From: Acidobacteriota bacterium
GTDB taxonomy: Bacteria > Acidobacteriota > Holophagae > Holophagales > Holophagaceae
Length of the DNA: 64,000 nt
Assembly: GCA_016192145.1 (NCBI GenBank)
Contig: JACPUT010000018.1
Coordinates: 402,772 to 466,771 of the forward strand
Reading direction: 5' to 3'
The translations under genes and the position numbers were made by a program. Of this stretch, positions 9,108 through 18,971 are shown piece after piece. Below the pieces are notes generated by a model that worked only from the letters and a program-made list of their open reading frames with translations, was not told the DNA's origin and ran no database searches. Positions within the stretch are counted from its first letter, which is position 1; every line of letters starts with the position of its first letter.

Positions 9108-10610
9108 TCACAAGGTGGTCTCCAAGACTACCCGGACGGGGCGTCCCAGCAGCTGCACGAGGAGGGATCCCTTGGAATCCAGGGCCTCCAGCTCGGGGCC
9201 CAGCTCCCCGCTACCCCGGATCCGGAAGGTCAGGGCGGGTTCCCCGTCCTCCAGGGACACGCCCGTCACGGATTGCCTCCGGCGGCGATCCAGGGCGTCC
9301 GCGGCCCGGAGGATGCCGGTCAGCTTGCGCACGGTGTCCCGGTGCCAGGGGGGCAGGTTCCGGAAGGCCTCGTGCTTTTCCGGATCGGGGTCTTTCCCCC
9401 GGTGATGGCGCACCACCTGGGCCAGGATCTCCACCTCCTCGGGCCAGAACCCGGGCAGGGTGGCGGCGCGCAGGAGGTAGGCACCGTGCTTGTGGTGGCC
9501 CTTCTCGGCGATGGAGAACCCGATGTCGTGCAGGCGGCTCGCGTGCTGCAGCCACTCCCGTTCCCGTTCGCCCAGCTCGAACCAGGGCTGCACGGCCAGG
9601 AAGAGCTGATCCGCCAGATCGCTCACGTGGCGGCTGTGGCCGGGATCGGGGTCGTGGCGAATGGCCAGGGCTTCCACGGAAGCGCGGCGGCGCTCGGCCA
9701 GGGGCGGGATCGCGGCGCCGCCATGGGCGAGGGCATCCCAGATCATCCCTTCCCGGAGGCCCACCGGGAGGTGCTGCACCGGGGGGTTGCCCAGCCAATC
9801 CAGGAGGGCGGCCGCCCAGGCGGCGCCGACATGGAGCACTTCCGCCCGTTTTGGGGGGACGCCAAGGCGGAGCCGGCCCGCCGCGTCCGTGGACCAGAGC
9901 TTCTTCTTGAATCGTCGCAGCTGTGCGGCATCGAAGCGCACGGTGCCCGAGGATCCCGAGGCCAGATCCTCCAGCGTGCCGCTGGTTCCGAGGATGAGGA
10001 TGGGCGCGGGGAGGCCGGCGGGCAGGCCCTTCCCCGCCTTCTTGAGCACCTTCCGCGTGAACCGGCGAAGGCGTTTAAGGTCGGCCAGCGTGGGCGGATT
10101 CTCCGTGGGGCAGGCCTCCGCCAGGCGCTGGAGGCCGAAGGGGATGGACGTGGAGGCCAGCGCCCGGCCGCCCTCCACCCAGGTGAGTTCGGTGCTCCCA
10201 CCGCCGATGTCCACGAGGGTGGCGGGGCCCTCCGGGAAGGGGATCGCATGGCTCACGGCCAGGTGGATGAGGCGCGCCTCCTCCTCGCCGCTGATGATGC
10301 GGATAGGGATGCCCAGGCGGGCGGCCTCCCGCAGGAAGTCGGGGGCATTGCGGGCATCCCGCAGGGCCGCGGTGCCGCAGGCCATCACGGTGTCGCAGTG
10401 GAAGCCCTCGATGACCTGGGCCATGAGGGCGAGGGCCTCCAGACCTTCCCGGAAGGCCTCCGGGTTGATCTCCCCGGTCTGGGCGTTCCCGCGCGCGAGG
10501 CGCACCATGGCCTTCTCCCGGGTGAGCACCCGCTGGTTGCCGACGGAGTCCACTTCCACCACCACCAGGTGGAGGGAATTGGAACCTACGTCAAGGGCGG
10601 CGATGCGCAT
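9108..10610 (-). CDS. Ppx/GppA exopolyphosphatase / pppGpp phosphohydrolase
   Basis: A 500-residue phosphatase of the ASKHA fold that shortens polyphosphate and/or converts pppGpp to ppGpp. Seen: N-terminal phosphate loop (ALDVGSNSLHLVVVEV), VMACGTAALRDARN, ISGEEEARLIHLAV, and the second phosphate motif LVDIGGGSTEL. The C-terminal half carries an HD-type domain (HSRHVSDLADQLF; RLHDIGFSIAEKGHHKHGAY), as in full-length E. coli-type proteins. ATG at 10610 starts the conserved MRIAALDVGSNS. The P-type ATPase gene starts 34 bases away in the opposite direction, so both promoters overlap in a very short space. Confidence 0.9.
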   Translation of the reverse strand: MRIAALDVGSNSLHLVVVEVDSVGNQRVLTREKAMVRLARGNAQTGEINPEAFREGLEALALMAQVIEGFHCDTVMACGTAALRDARNAPDFLREAARLGIPIRIISGEEEARLIHLAVSHAIPFPEGPATLVDIGGGSTELTWVEGGRALASTSIPFGLQRLAEACPTENPPTLADLKRLRRFTRKVLKKAGKGLPAGLPAPILILGTSGTLEDLASGSSGTVRFDAAQLRRFKKKLWSTDAAGRLRLGVPPKRAEVLHVGAAWAAALLDWLGNPPVQHLPVGLREGMIWDALAHGGAAIPPLAERRRASVEALAIRHDPDPGHSRHVSDLADQLFLAVQPWFELGEREREWLQHASRLHDIGFSIAEKGHHKHGAYLLRAATLPGFWPEEVEILAQVVRHHRGKDPDPEKHEAFRNLPPWHRDTVRKLTGILRAADALDRRRRQSVTGVSLEDGEPALTFRIRGSGELGPELEALDSKGSLLVQLLGRPVRVVLETTL

Positions 10611-10644
10611 ACTTCACGGTAGATCGGAGGCCGGGGCCGGCTCC

Positions 10645-13296
10645 ATGCATTTCCATCTGCTTTCCATGGAAGAAGCGCTTGCGGGGCTGCGCAGCTCCCC
10701 GGAGGGCTTGACCTCGGAGGAGGCCGGCCGGCGCCTGGCGGAATTCGGGCCAAACCGCGTGGCGCCGGTTCGGAGCAGGTCGCTGGCCTGGGAACTGGTG
10801 CGGCAGTTCGTCCACTTCTTCGCGCTCGTCCTATGGGTGGCGGCGGGCCTCTGCTTTCTGGCGGAGTGGCGGGATCCCGGCGGGGGCATGGCCAAGCTGG
10901 GGGTGGCCATCCTCGTGGTGATCCTCGTGAACGGGCTCTTCGCCTTCTGGCAGGAGGCCAAGGCGGAAGAGGCGGTGCGGGGCCTGGAGGCCCTGCTGCC
11001 GATGGAGGTCCTCGTCACCCGGAACGGCCGCCTGGTTCAGCTGGGGGCGGAAGCCCTCGTGCCCGGGGACGTGGTGGTGCTGGAGGATGGCGACCTGGTG
11101 CCAGCGGATGTGCGCCTGCTGGAAGGCTTCGGCCTGATGGTCAACGCGGCGGTGCTCACGGGCGAATCCGTGCCTTTGCCCCGGGACCTCCGGGCCGAGA
11201 CCGAAACCAATCCGCTTCGGGCGCGCAACGTGCTCCTGGCGGGCACTTCCATCGTCTCGGGGCAAGGGAAGGGCCTCGTGTACGCCACGGGCATGCGGAC
11301 GGAGTTCGGTCGGATCGCGGGGTTGACGCAGGTGGTCGAAGGAAGGACCGGCGGTCTGCAGCGCGAGATCGCGCGGGTGAGCCGCACCATCGCCCTGCTG
11401 GCCCTGGCCATCGGAGGGACCTTCTTCCTGCTGGGGCGCACGCTCGGCCTCACCTTCTGGCAGAACCTCGTGTTCGCCGTGGGCATCATCGTGGCCAACG
11501 TCCCGGAGGGCCTGTTGCCCACGGTGACCTTGGCCCTGGCCATGGCCAGCCAGCGGATGGCCAGCCGGAACGCCCTCGTCCGCAACCTGCCCACCGTGGA
11601 GACCCTGGGCGCGGCCACGGTGATCTGCACGGACAAGACGGGCACCCTCACTCAAAACCGCATGGTCGTGCGCCGGATCTACGCGGATGGGCGACTCACG
11701 GAAGTGGAAGGTACGGCCATCCCAACGGCGGGCCCGGCCCGCCTATTCGAGGGCGCCCGGAGGTGCCAGACCCTGAAGGGTGGACCTGGCGCCTGGCACG
11801 GCGACCCCATGGAAGTGGCCCTGTTGGAGTTGGGGGGATCCGCGCAGGGAGCGGCTGAATCCTGGGTGCGGGTGGATGAGGTGCCTTTCGATTCCGATCG
11901 GCGGAGATTGAGCGTGCTGCTTCGGGCTCCGGAGGGGCTGTTGCTCCACAGCAAGGGTGCCCTGGAAGCCCTGCTGCCGCTCTGCACGCGGGTGGAGGAG
12001 ACGGGAAGGGTGCGCCCCCTTTCCGAGGCGGATCGGCATCGGTACCTGGAGATGCAGGGCGGGATGGCCACCCAGGGCTTGCGGGTGCTGGCCTTCGCCT
12101 GGCGCTCCGTGGAGGAGGGTACGGCCCGGGAGGAACTGGAGCGGGATCTGGTGCTCACGGGTTTGGTGGGCCTGGAGGACCCCCCCCGGCCGGAGGTGCC
12201 GGCGGCCCTCGCCACCTGCCGCGCGGCGGGCATCCGCGTCTTCATGGTCACGGGGGATCATCCCCTCACGGCCCTCGCGGTGGCCCGCCAGATCGGCCTG
12301 GTGAGCAAGGAGGACGCCCGGGTGATCACGGGAGAGGAGCTGCGTCGCCTTCCGGACGTTCAGCTGCAGCTGTTGCTGGATGGGCAGGAGCTCGTCTTTG
12401 CAAGGCTCGACGCGGATCAGAAACACCAGATCGTGAAGGTGCTTCAGCGGAAGGGGGAAGTGGTGGCCGTCACCGGGGACGGCGTGAATGATGCACCGGC
12501 CCTGAAGGCGGCGGATATCGGGGTGGCCATGGGGCGTTCCGGCACGGAGGTGGCCCGCCAGGCGGCGGACCTCGTGCTGGCGGACGACAACTTCGCCAGC
12601 ATCGTGGCCGCGGTGGAGGAAGGCCGGGCCATCTACACCAACATCCGCCGCTTCCTCACCTACCACATGACGTCCAATTGCGGCGAGTTGATGCCCTACC
12701 TGGCCTTCGTGCTCTTCCGCATCCCGCTGCCCCTCACCATCCTCCAGATCCTCGCCATCGACCTGGGCACGGATATGGTGCCCGCCCTGGCCCTGGGCGC
12801 CGAGCGGCCGGGCCCGGAAGTCATGTCCCAACCTCCGAGACCTCGGAACGAACGGCTGCTCAACGGGCAAGGCTTGGCCCGCTCCTACGGCGTGCTGGGC
12901 CTCGTGGAAGGGGCCGCGGGCCTCGCCGCCTTCGCCACGGTGCTCAAGTTGGGCGGATGGCAGTGGGGGCAGGTCCTGATCGCTTCCGACCCCCTCTACC
13001 TCCGCGCCACCACCGCCTGTCTCAGCGGCATCATCGTGATGCAGATGGTGGCCGTCTTCCTATGCCGGCATGAATCCCGCTCGGTCTTCCTCCCGGGCGG
13101 CGGCTGGAATCGGCTGCTGCTCGTGGGCGTGGGATTGGAGCTGGTCGTCCTGCTGGCCCTCAACCACGCCCCCTTCGTCCAGCGGGCCCTGGGCACGGCG
13201 GCGATCCCCGGGGCCGCCTGGGTGGTGCTCATCCCCTTCGTCGTGCTGATGGTCGCGTTGGAGGAGGGGCGGAAGGCCTGGGCGCGACGCGAATGA
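10645..13296 (+). CDS. P-type cation ATPase, Na,K-ATPase-like (P2C) membrane signature
   Basis: An 883-residue ATP-driven cation pump. Seen: N-terminal cation-ATPase domain (GLTSEEAGRRLAEFGPN), actuator TGESVP, phosphorylation site ICTDKTGTLTQN with Asp330, KGA nucleotide site, hinge TGDGVNDAPALKAADIGVAMG, and ten predicted membrane segments. Membrane motifs match eukaryotic Na,K-ATPase more than SERCA-type pumps: IVANVPEGLLPTVTLALA, TSNCGELMPY, IDLGTDMVPALALG. The open frame extends far upstream antisense to ppx, but that part is not protein-like. ATG 10645 has GGAGG 14 bases upstream; ATG 10666 is an alternative. The transported ions are inferred, not shown. Confidence 0.88.
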   Translation: MHFHLLSMEEALAGLRSSPEGLTSEEAGRRLAEFGPNRVAPVRSRSLAWELVRQFVHFFALVLWVAAGLCFLAEWRDPGGGMAKLGVAILVVILVNGLFAFWQEAKAEEAVRGLEALLPMEVLVTRNGRLVQLGAEALVPGDVVVLEDGDLVPADVRLLEGFGLMVNAAVLTGESVPLPRDLRAETETNPLRARNVLLAGTSIVSGQGKGLVYATGMRTEFGRIAGLTQVVEGRTGGLQREIARVSRTIALLALAIGGTFFLLGRTLGLTFWQNLVFAVGIIVANVPEGLLPTVTLALAMASQRMASRNALVRNLPTVETLGAATVICTDKTGTLTQNRMVVRRIYADGRLTEVEGTAIPTAGPARLFEGARRCQTLKGGPGAWHGDPMEVALLELGGSAQGAAESWVRVDEVPFDSDRRRLSVLLRAPEGLLLHSKGALEALLPLCTRVEETGRVRPLSEADRHRYLEMQGGMATQGLRVLAFAWRSVEEGTAREELERDLVLTGLVGLEDPPRPEVPAALATCRAAGIRVFMVTGDHPLTALAVARQIGLVSKEDARVITGEELRRLPDVQLQLLLDGQELVFARLDADQKHQIVKVLQRKGEVVAVTGDGVNDAPALKAADIGVAMGRSGTEVARQAADLVLADDNFASIVAAVEEGRAIYTNIRRFLTYHMTSNCGELMPYLAFVLFRIPLPLTILQILAIDLGTDMVPALALGAERPGPEVMSQPPRPRNERLLNGQGLARSYGVLGLVEGAAGLAAFATVLKLGGWQWGQVLIASDPLYLRATTACLSGIIVMQMVAVFLCRHESRSVFLPGGGWNRLLLVGVGLELVVLLALNHAPFVQRALGTAAIPGAAWVVLIPFVVLMVALEEGRKAWARRE

Positions 13297-13368
13297 AGCG
13301 CCAGGCCCAAGGGGCCGAACGCCATGAGGCGAGAGCTGAACATGCCGCAGGAAAAAAATAAAAAAGGG

Positions 13369-13475
13369 TTAGCCGCAAAAACACAAAACTTACAAAAGAA
13401 ACTTCGGTGGCTGCGGCCAGGTTCGCGGCTCTAAAGGTCTTTGTTTTTGTGCCTTTTGTGTCCTTTGTGGCTAGT
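13369..13475. repeat. Imperfect intergenic palindrome (family A)
   Basis: A/T-rich inverted repeat in the gap 13297-13662: the left arm 13369-13402 (TTAGCCGCAAAAACACAAAA...) matches the complement of the right arm 13438-13475 with a few mismatches. The remaining gap sequence shows no gene; the only other structure is the terminator at 13617. Confidence 0.65.
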
Positions 13476-13616
13476 TCAATTTTTTAGGTGCGGCCTGCTT
13501 TTCTGAGTGCAAATGCCCTATGTGACCGGCCTTCCCTTGTCAATGCGCGTGGCGCCTTGGCGCTGAACCCATGATTCGGATTGTCCCGAAGCACCCATCG
13601 CCCAGGACGGCCCGTC

Positions 13617-13642
13617 AAAAAGCCCCGGGTTTCCCCGGGGCT
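13617..13642 (-). terminator. Intrinsic terminator of the S9 peptidase gene
   Basis: On the minus strand: AGCCCCGGG, loop GAAA, CCCGGGGCT, then a run of T (complement of 13617-13621). It lies 20 bases past the stop codon at 13663. Confidence 0.85.
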
Positions 13643-13662
13643 CATCCTGGTGCGCGATCGAT

Positions 13663-15771
13663 CTACTTCTTCAGCTGCTGCCAGAGGAAGGTGTAGGCCA
13701 GGGCCTGCATCTGCGCGGCCTGCTGGTTGTTGGCGGCGCCGCCGTGGCCGCCTTCGATGTTCTCGTAGGAACGGACATTGGCTCCGAGTTCCTGCATGCG
13801 GGCCATCATCTTGCGGGCGTGGCCGGGGTGCACCCGGTCGTCGCGGGTGGAGGTGGTGAAGAGGGTCGGGGGGTACTTCACGCCCTTCTTGAGGTTCTGG
13901 TAGGGGGAGAAGGTGCGGATGTAGTTCCACTGCTCAGGCACGTCGGGGTTGCCGTACTCGGCCATCCAGGAGGCGCCGGCGAGGAGGTGGTTGTAGCGCT
14001 TCATGTCGAGCAGGGGCACCTGGCAGACGATGGCGCCGAAGTGCTTGGGGTAGAGGGTGATCATGTTGCCCATGAGCAGGCCGCCGTTGCTGCCGCCCTG
14101 GGCGCCCAGGTGTTTCACGGAGGTGACCTTGCGGCGCACGAGGTCCTCGGCCACGGCGGAGAAGTCCTCGTAGGCGCGGTGCCGCTTGTCCTTCAGCGCC
14201 GCCTGGTGCCACTTGGGGCCGTACTCGCCACCGCCGCGGATGTTGGCCACGACGTAGACGCCGCCCTTCGTCGTCCAGGCGAGGCCCGCAACGGGGCTGT
14301 AGCTGGGGGTGAGGGAGATCTCGAAGCCGCCGTAGCCGTAGAGCAGGGTGGGGTTCGTGCCGTCCAGCTTCAGGCCCTTGGGGGCGACCTGGAAGTAGGG
14401 CACCTTCGTGCCGTCCTTGGAGGTGGCGAAGTGCTGGCTCACTTCGAGGCCGCTGGCATCGAAGAAGGCGGGCATGGCCTTCAGCTGCTCCGGGGTCCCC
14501 TTGCCCACGGTGCCCAGGTGGAGGCTCGCGGGGGTGAGGTAGCCGCTGACGGTCATGAAGTAGTCGTCGGATTCCCTTGCGTCGACGGCCGAGGCCGAGG
14601 CGGTGGCGAATTGGGGCGCGCCCTGGAGGGGGTTGGTGGTCCAGCCATCCGGGCCGGGGGTGGCCACGGCGAGGCTGCTCTTCACATCCTCCAGGAGGTT
14701 GAGGATCAGGTGGTGCTTCGTGGCGGTGAAGCTGGCGAGGGTGCGGTGCGCCGTGGGCTCGAACACGAGGGTGAGTTCGCGCTTGCCGGCCAGGTAGTCG
14801 TCGAATTTCGCGGCCACCAGGGAGCCGGCGGCATAGGTCTTCGCGCCCACGGTCCAGGCGGTGCGGGGTTGCACGAGGAGCCACTCCCGGTGGACATCGG
14901 AGTTGGCGTCATTGGGAACGTCGATCTTCTGCAAGGTGCCGTCGGCCTTCCGGAAGAAGGTCTCCTCGTTGTAGAAGGCGAGGGTGCGGCGGACGAAGTG
15001 GCGCTCGAAACCCTCGGTGTCATCGAAGGAGGCGCCGATGGACATGTCGGTGTCGCGGCCCTCATACACGATCTCGGCGGAGGTGAGGGGGGTGCCGCGC
15101 TTCCAGCGCTTGACCACCCGGGGGTAGCCGGAGGTGGTCATGGAGCCGGGGCCGAAGTCCGTGGCGACATAGAGGGTGTCCTTGTCGATCCAGGAGGCGC
15201 CGCCCTTGGCCTCGGGCAGGGTGAAGCCATCCTTCACGAAGGTCCGGGTCTCCAGATCGAATTCGCGGGTGACGGTGGCATCGGCTCCGCCCCGGGAGAG
15301 GGCGATGAGGGCGTACCGATGCCCGCCGGCCTTGAGGAAGGTGGCGCCCTTCCACACCCAGCTCTCGTGCTCGGCGGCGGCGAGGGCATCCAGATCGAGG
15401 ATCACGTCCCACTTGGGTTCGGCCTTGCGGTATTCCTCCAGGCTGGTGCGGCGCCAGAGGCCCTTGGGGTTCTTCCCGTCCTTCCAGAGGTTGTAGTAAT
15501 AGGCGCCCTGCTTGGACACGAAGGGGATCCGGGCGGTGGAATCGAGCACCTTCAGGATGTCGCCCTTCAGGGCCTCGAAGGCGGGGGCGGCGCTGAGTTC
15601 CTTGAGGGCGTCCGCATTGCGGGCCTTCACCCAGTCGAGGGCCTTCGCATCCGTGACGCCCTCCAGCCAGAGGTAGGGATCCTCGGCGGGGGCGGCGGGT
15701 TTCGCCTGCTGGGCGGCGAGGCCGCAGGTGAGGGCCCAGCCTAGGGCGAGTGGGGTCCAAATGCGTTTCAT
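13663..15771 (-). CDS. Secreted prolyl oligopeptidase (S9A family)
   Basis: A 702-residue serine peptidase that cleaves short peptides after proline. Seen: signal peptide MKRIWTPLALGWALTCGLAA, N-terminal beta-propeller (EDPYLWLEGVTDAKALDWV at the start), then an alpha/beta-hydrolase domain with the nucleophile in GGSNGGLLMG, the acid in TRDDRVHPGHA and histidine in EGGHGGAAN. All three catalytic residues are present and the length is normal. It follows the M13 peptidase gene by 36 bases on the same strand, so the two exported peptidases look like a peptide-degradation operon. Confidence 0.93.
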   Translation of the reverse strand: MKRIWTPLALGWALTCGLAAQQAKPAAPAEDPYLWLEGVTDAKALDWVKARNADALKELSAAPAFEALKGDILKVLDSTARIPFVSKQGAYYYNLWKDGKNPKGLWRRTSLEEYRKAEPKWDVILDLDALAAAEHESWVWKGATFLKAGGHRYALIALSRGGADATVTREFDLETRTFVKDGFTLPEAKGGASWIDKDTLYVATDFGPGSMTTSGYPRVVKRWKRGTPLTSAEIVYEGRDTDMSIGASFDDTEGFERHFVRRTLAFYNEETFFRKADGTLQKIDVPNDANSDVHREWLLVQPRTAWTVGAKTYAAGSLVAAKFDDYLAGKRELTLVFEPTAHRTLASFTATKHHLILNLLEDVKSSLAVATPGPDGWTTNPLQGAPQFATASASAVDARESDDYFMTVSGYLTPASLHLGTVGKGTPEQLKAMPAFFDASGLEVSQHFATSKDGTKVPYFQVAPKGLKLDGTNPTLLYGYGGFEISLTPSYSPVAGLAWTTKGGVYVVANIRGGGEYGPKWHQAALKDKRHRAYEDFSAVAEDLVRRKVTSVKHLGAQGGSNGGLLMGNMITLYPKHFGAIVCQVPLLDMKRYNHLLAGASWMAEYGNPDVPEQWNYIRTFSPYQNLKKGVKYPPTLFTTSTRDDRVHPGHARKMMARMQELGANVRSYENIEGGHGGAANNQQAAQMQALAYTFLWQQLKK

Positions 15772-15807
15772 GGATGCTCCGGGGGATCGGTTGTTGAAGG
15801 GGGATCG

Positions 15808-17886
15808 CTACCAGATTCGGATGCGGTCGGCGGGGGCCAGGTAGTACGTTTCGCCCGGTTTCACACCGAAGGTGGCGTACCAGCTATCGAGGTTGCGGAC
15901 CGTGAGGGGGCGGTACTCGCTGGGGGCGTGCCCATCGGTGAGGATGAGCTGACGCTGGAGGCCATCCCTCGTTTTGCTGCGCCAGATCTGGGCGTAGCTG
16001 ATGAAAAACTGCTGATCACCCGTGAGCCCCTGCACCGTGGGTGCGGGCTTGCCGCGGAGGGAGAGGCGGTAGGCGTCGAAGGCGGTCGCGAGGCCGGCCA
16101 CATCGGCGATGTTCTCGCCCAGCGTCAGCTTTCCGTTGATGGCGAGATCCGGGAAGGGCTTGTACGCGCTGACCTGGGCGGCCAGCAGGTCGGCGGCGGC
16201 CTGGAAGTGGCTCAGGTCGGCGGGGGTCCACCAGTTCTGGAGCTTGCCGGAGGCATCGAAGAGGGCGCCGGTGTCATCGAAGCTGTGGCTGATCTCATGC
16301 CCGATCACGCTGCCGATGGCGCCGTAGTTCATGGCCGCGGGCCGCTTGGGATCGAAGAACGGCGGTTGCAGGATGGCCGCGGGGAAGTTCATGGCGTTCA
16401 GGGCGGGTAGATTCACGGCGTTGATGGTCTGCGGGGTCATCACCCACTCGCTCCGGTCCACCTTCCGGCCCAGTTTCCGGAGGCTCAATTCCAGCTGGAA
16501 GCGCTCGGCCCTTTCCTGGTTTCCGCAGGGATCTCCCGCCACGACCTGGAGGGCGCCGTAATCCTGCCAACGGTCGGGGTAGCCGATGGAGACCTTCAGC
16601 ACCGCCAGCTTGGCCTTGGCTTTGGCCTTCGTCTCCGGGGTCATCCAGGCCAGCCCCTCGATGCGTCGCCCGAAGGCGGCGATGATGTCGGCCACCATGC
16701 GCTGGGCTTCGGCCTTGGCGGAGGCGGGAAAGTGGCGGGCCACGTAGGCCTTGCCGATGATCTCGCCCAGGGCCCCGTTGGTGGCGGCCACGGCGCGCTT
16801 CCAGCGGTCCCGCTGCTTCGGCACGCCGCTCAGTTCACGGCCGAAGAAGGCGAAGGACTGATCGGCGATGGCCCTGGGGAGCACCGCGGCCTTGGCCTGG
16901 AGGGCGTGGAAGCGGAGGTAGTCCTTCCAGGTCTCCAGGGGAACCTCGGAGACGAGGGCCGCGAGCCCGGTGAAGGCGCTGGGCTGCCACACCACGAAAT
17001 CCTGGGCCTGGCCCAGGCCGGTGGCACCGAAGTAGGCCTCCCAATCCAGGCCTGGGGCCTTGGCCGCGAAGTCGGCGCGGCGCCAGGGATTATTGCCTTT
17101 CTGCACGTCTCCGGATTCCTCCCGGCTCCAGTGCGCCTGGGCCATCCGGGTTTCCAGGGCCACGATGGCGGCGGCGCGGGTCTCGGCATCGGCCTCCGCG
17201 ACGCCCCCAAGTCGCAGCATGGCGGTGACGTGGGCCAGGAACTGGGTGCGGATCCTGGCCATGCCCTCGGAGGCGTCCAGGTAATAGCTCCGCTCCGGCA
17301 GGGAGAGGCCCCCCTGGAGGAGGAAGGGCACGTAGCGGGTGGGATCGTTGAGGTCCTGGGCCACCCAGAGTCCGAAGAGGTTCGAGGTGGTGTAGTTGGT
17401 GTTGTTGAGCACGTCCACATCGGCCCTGAGGCCGGCCCCGAGGTGGCGGGAGAGGGCGGTCCGGTCGGCGATCGCGGCGATGGCCCCGAAGGCGGCTTGG
17501 AGGGGACGCAGGCCCGCGGCCTCGATGGCGGCCTCATCCATGAAAGACGCGTAGAAATCGCCGATCTTCCGCTGGTCCGATCCGGCGGGGGCCTTCGCGG
17601 CGGCGGCCTCCTGGATGATGGCCACGGTCTGGCGATCCGTGAGGTCGAAGAGGGTGGACCAGATGCCCACGGAAGCCTTGTCGGCGGGGATCTCCGTCTG
17701 CTTCATCCAGGTGCCGTTGGCGAACGCGTAGAAGTTGTCACCGGGCTTCACGCTGCGGTCCATGCCCGCGAGATCGAGGCCATGGCCCATGGGGGCAGTG
17801 GCTGCGGCTGCGGCCTTCCGGGGCGCCTGGGCGAGGCCCGAGATGGAGATGAGGGCCAGGAGGACGGGGGAGAGGCGATGGCGCAT
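15808..17886 (-). CDS. Secreted M13-family zinc metallopeptidase (PepO/neprilysin-like)
   Basis: A 692-residue periplasmic or secreted endopeptidase. Seen: signal peptide (MRHRLSPVLLALISISGLAQA), M13 N-terminal domain (MDRSVKPGDNFYAFANGTWM), zinc site VIGHEISHSFDD, third ligand region ENIADVAGL, substrate motif NAMNFPAAILQPPFFD and the conserved C-terminal half. The extreme C-terminus (YYLAPADRIRIW) has the usual family ending with W. Transcribed just upstream of the prolyl oligopeptidase gene. Confidence 0.94.
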   Translation of the reverse strand: MRHRLSPVLLALISISGLAQAPRKAAAAATAPMGHGLDLAGMDRSVKPGDNFYAFANGTWMKQTEIPADKASVGIWSTLFDLTDRQTVAIIQEAAAAKAPAGSDQRKIGDFYASFMDEAAIEAAGLRPLQAAFGAIAAIADRTALSRHLGAGLRADVDVLNNTNYTTSNLFGLWVAQDLNDPTRYVPFLLQGGLSLPERSYYLDASEGMARIRTQFLAHVTAMLRLGGVAEADAETRAAAIVALETRMAQAHWSREESGDVQKGNNPWRRADFAAKAPGLDWEAYFGATGLGQAQDFVVWQPSAFTGLAALVSEVPLETWKDYLRFHALQAKAAVLPRAIADQSFAFFGRELSGVPKQRDRWKRAVAATNGALGEIIGKAYVARHFPASAKAEAQRMVADIIAAFGRRIEGLAWMTPETKAKAKAKLAVLKVSIGYPDRWQDYGALQVVAGDPCGNQERAERFQLELSLRKLGRKVDRSEWVMTPQTINAVNLPALNAMNFPAAILQPPFFDPKRPAAMNYGAIGSVIGHEISHSFDDTGALFDASGKLQNWWTPADLSHFQAAADLLAAQVSAYKPFPDLAINGKLTLGENIADVAGLATAFDAYRLSLRGKPAPTVQGLTGDQQFFISYAQIWRSKTRDGLQRQLILTDGHAPSEYRPLTVRNLDSWYATFGVKPGETYYLAPADRIRIW

Positions 17887-17987
17887 GGGGATCCCAGGGA
17901 ACCCCTCAGGGTGAAGCAGAAGCCGCCAGCACGGAAGGCATCGTCTTCCCCTTCCGTGGTCAACGGCGCCCCGGGCGGGGTGAATGC

Positions 17988-18971
17988 CTACCCCAGGTGC
18001 CGCGGAGCTGCGCCCACCTGTTCCTTGAGCGCGGCCTTCTTACGTTCCACGATGCCGGCGGCGATCTGACGCACCTTGAGGCCCAGCCACTTGGCCGTGG
18101 GGCTGCCGGGGCGATAGTCGGCGGGGCCGTAGTGGTGCACGCGGCCATCCTCCCGCAGGCGCTCCACCTGCTCCAGGCTGGCGTCGTGGGCATCGTCATA
18201 CACGGCGTAGGCCGTGCCGCCGTTCTGCTTGAGCACGCTGAAGGCGGGCACGTCGCTCGGGCCATCGGCGATGTAGATCATCTGCTCGAAGGGCACGCGG
18301 CGGAAATCCCGGGGCAGGGTGGCGTTCACCTCGATGGTGGGATCCACGTTGGAGCCCTTGTTGATCTCGAAGATGGCGCGGGTCTTGGACGTGTTGTCGT
18401 AGGCCACGGCGATCTGGCTGATGCCGTGCACGTGCAGGAGCGCATTGGCCGCGTGGGCGGGGGCGGAAGTGGGGGCGATCCTGGGGTCGAACCCGGGCTG
18501 GGGCGGCGTCTCGATGAACTCGCTGGCCCAGATGCCATCGACGAAGGGACGGATGGCGCTGCCTTCGATCATCTCCCGCAGTCCCGTGGACACGATGTAG
18601 TGCTCCAGCTTCAGCTCGAAGCGGTCGGCCTCGGGAACCTTGTCCAGTTCCTCCTTCAGCAAGCGGAAGAAATCCGGGAGGCCCTCGTGGAAGACGATGT
18701 CCTTGCCCAGTTCCCGCAGCTTGCCGTTGGTGAGGCCGCCCATGCGGCCCGCGTTGACGTAGGTGAGCAGGTGGTTGAGGTAGCAGGTGTCGGGATGGAC
18801 GTTCACGCCGATGCGCTTGAAGAAGCCGGGCAGGGCGTTGACCTCCCGCCAGAAGGCGCCGCCATCCACGCTGTAGGCCTCGAAGATCGGATCCTGCATG
18901 TAGCCGGGGATGACGGTCTTGTCGAAGTCCCAGATGAGGGCGATGACGTTCTGGGGATGGGCGGTGGACAT
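17988..18971 (-). CDS. HAD-superfamily phosphatase
   Basis: A 327-residue cytoplasmic hydrolase. Seen: motif I LIWDFDKTVIPGYM (DxDxT) at residue 13 onward, motif II/III region IVSTGLREMIEGS and AVAYDNTSKTRAIFEINKG, and motif IV IADGPSDVPAFSVLKQNGG. The frame stays open to 19088 but that stretch is an intergenic palindrome; ATG 18971 with AAGGA upstream gives the normal fold start. Substrate unknown; SerB-like phosphoserine phosphatase is possible but the cap region is atypical. No operon partner is evident. Confidence 0.82.
   Translation of the reverse strand: MSTAHPQNVIALIWDFDKTVIPGYMQDPIFEAYSVDGGAFWREVNALPGFFKRIGVNVHPDTCYLNHLLTYVNAGRMGGLTNGKLRELGKDIVFHEGLPDFFRLLKEELDKVPEADRFELKLEHYIVSTGLREMIEGSAIRPFVDGIWASEFIETPPQPGFDPRIAPTSAPAHAANALLHVHGISQIAVAYDNTSKTRAIFEINKGSNVDPTIEVNATLPRDFRRVPFEQMIYIADGPSDVPAFSVLKQNGGTAYAVYDDAHDASLEQVERLREDGRVHHYGPADYRPGSPTAKWLGLKVRQIAAGIVERKKAALKEQVGAAPRHLG

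Noticed and set aside
9661..10644. Upstream in-frame extension of the P-type ATPase
   Set aside because: Antisense to ppx/gppA; Arg/Ser-rich nonsense sequence. The ATPase fold starts after 10645.
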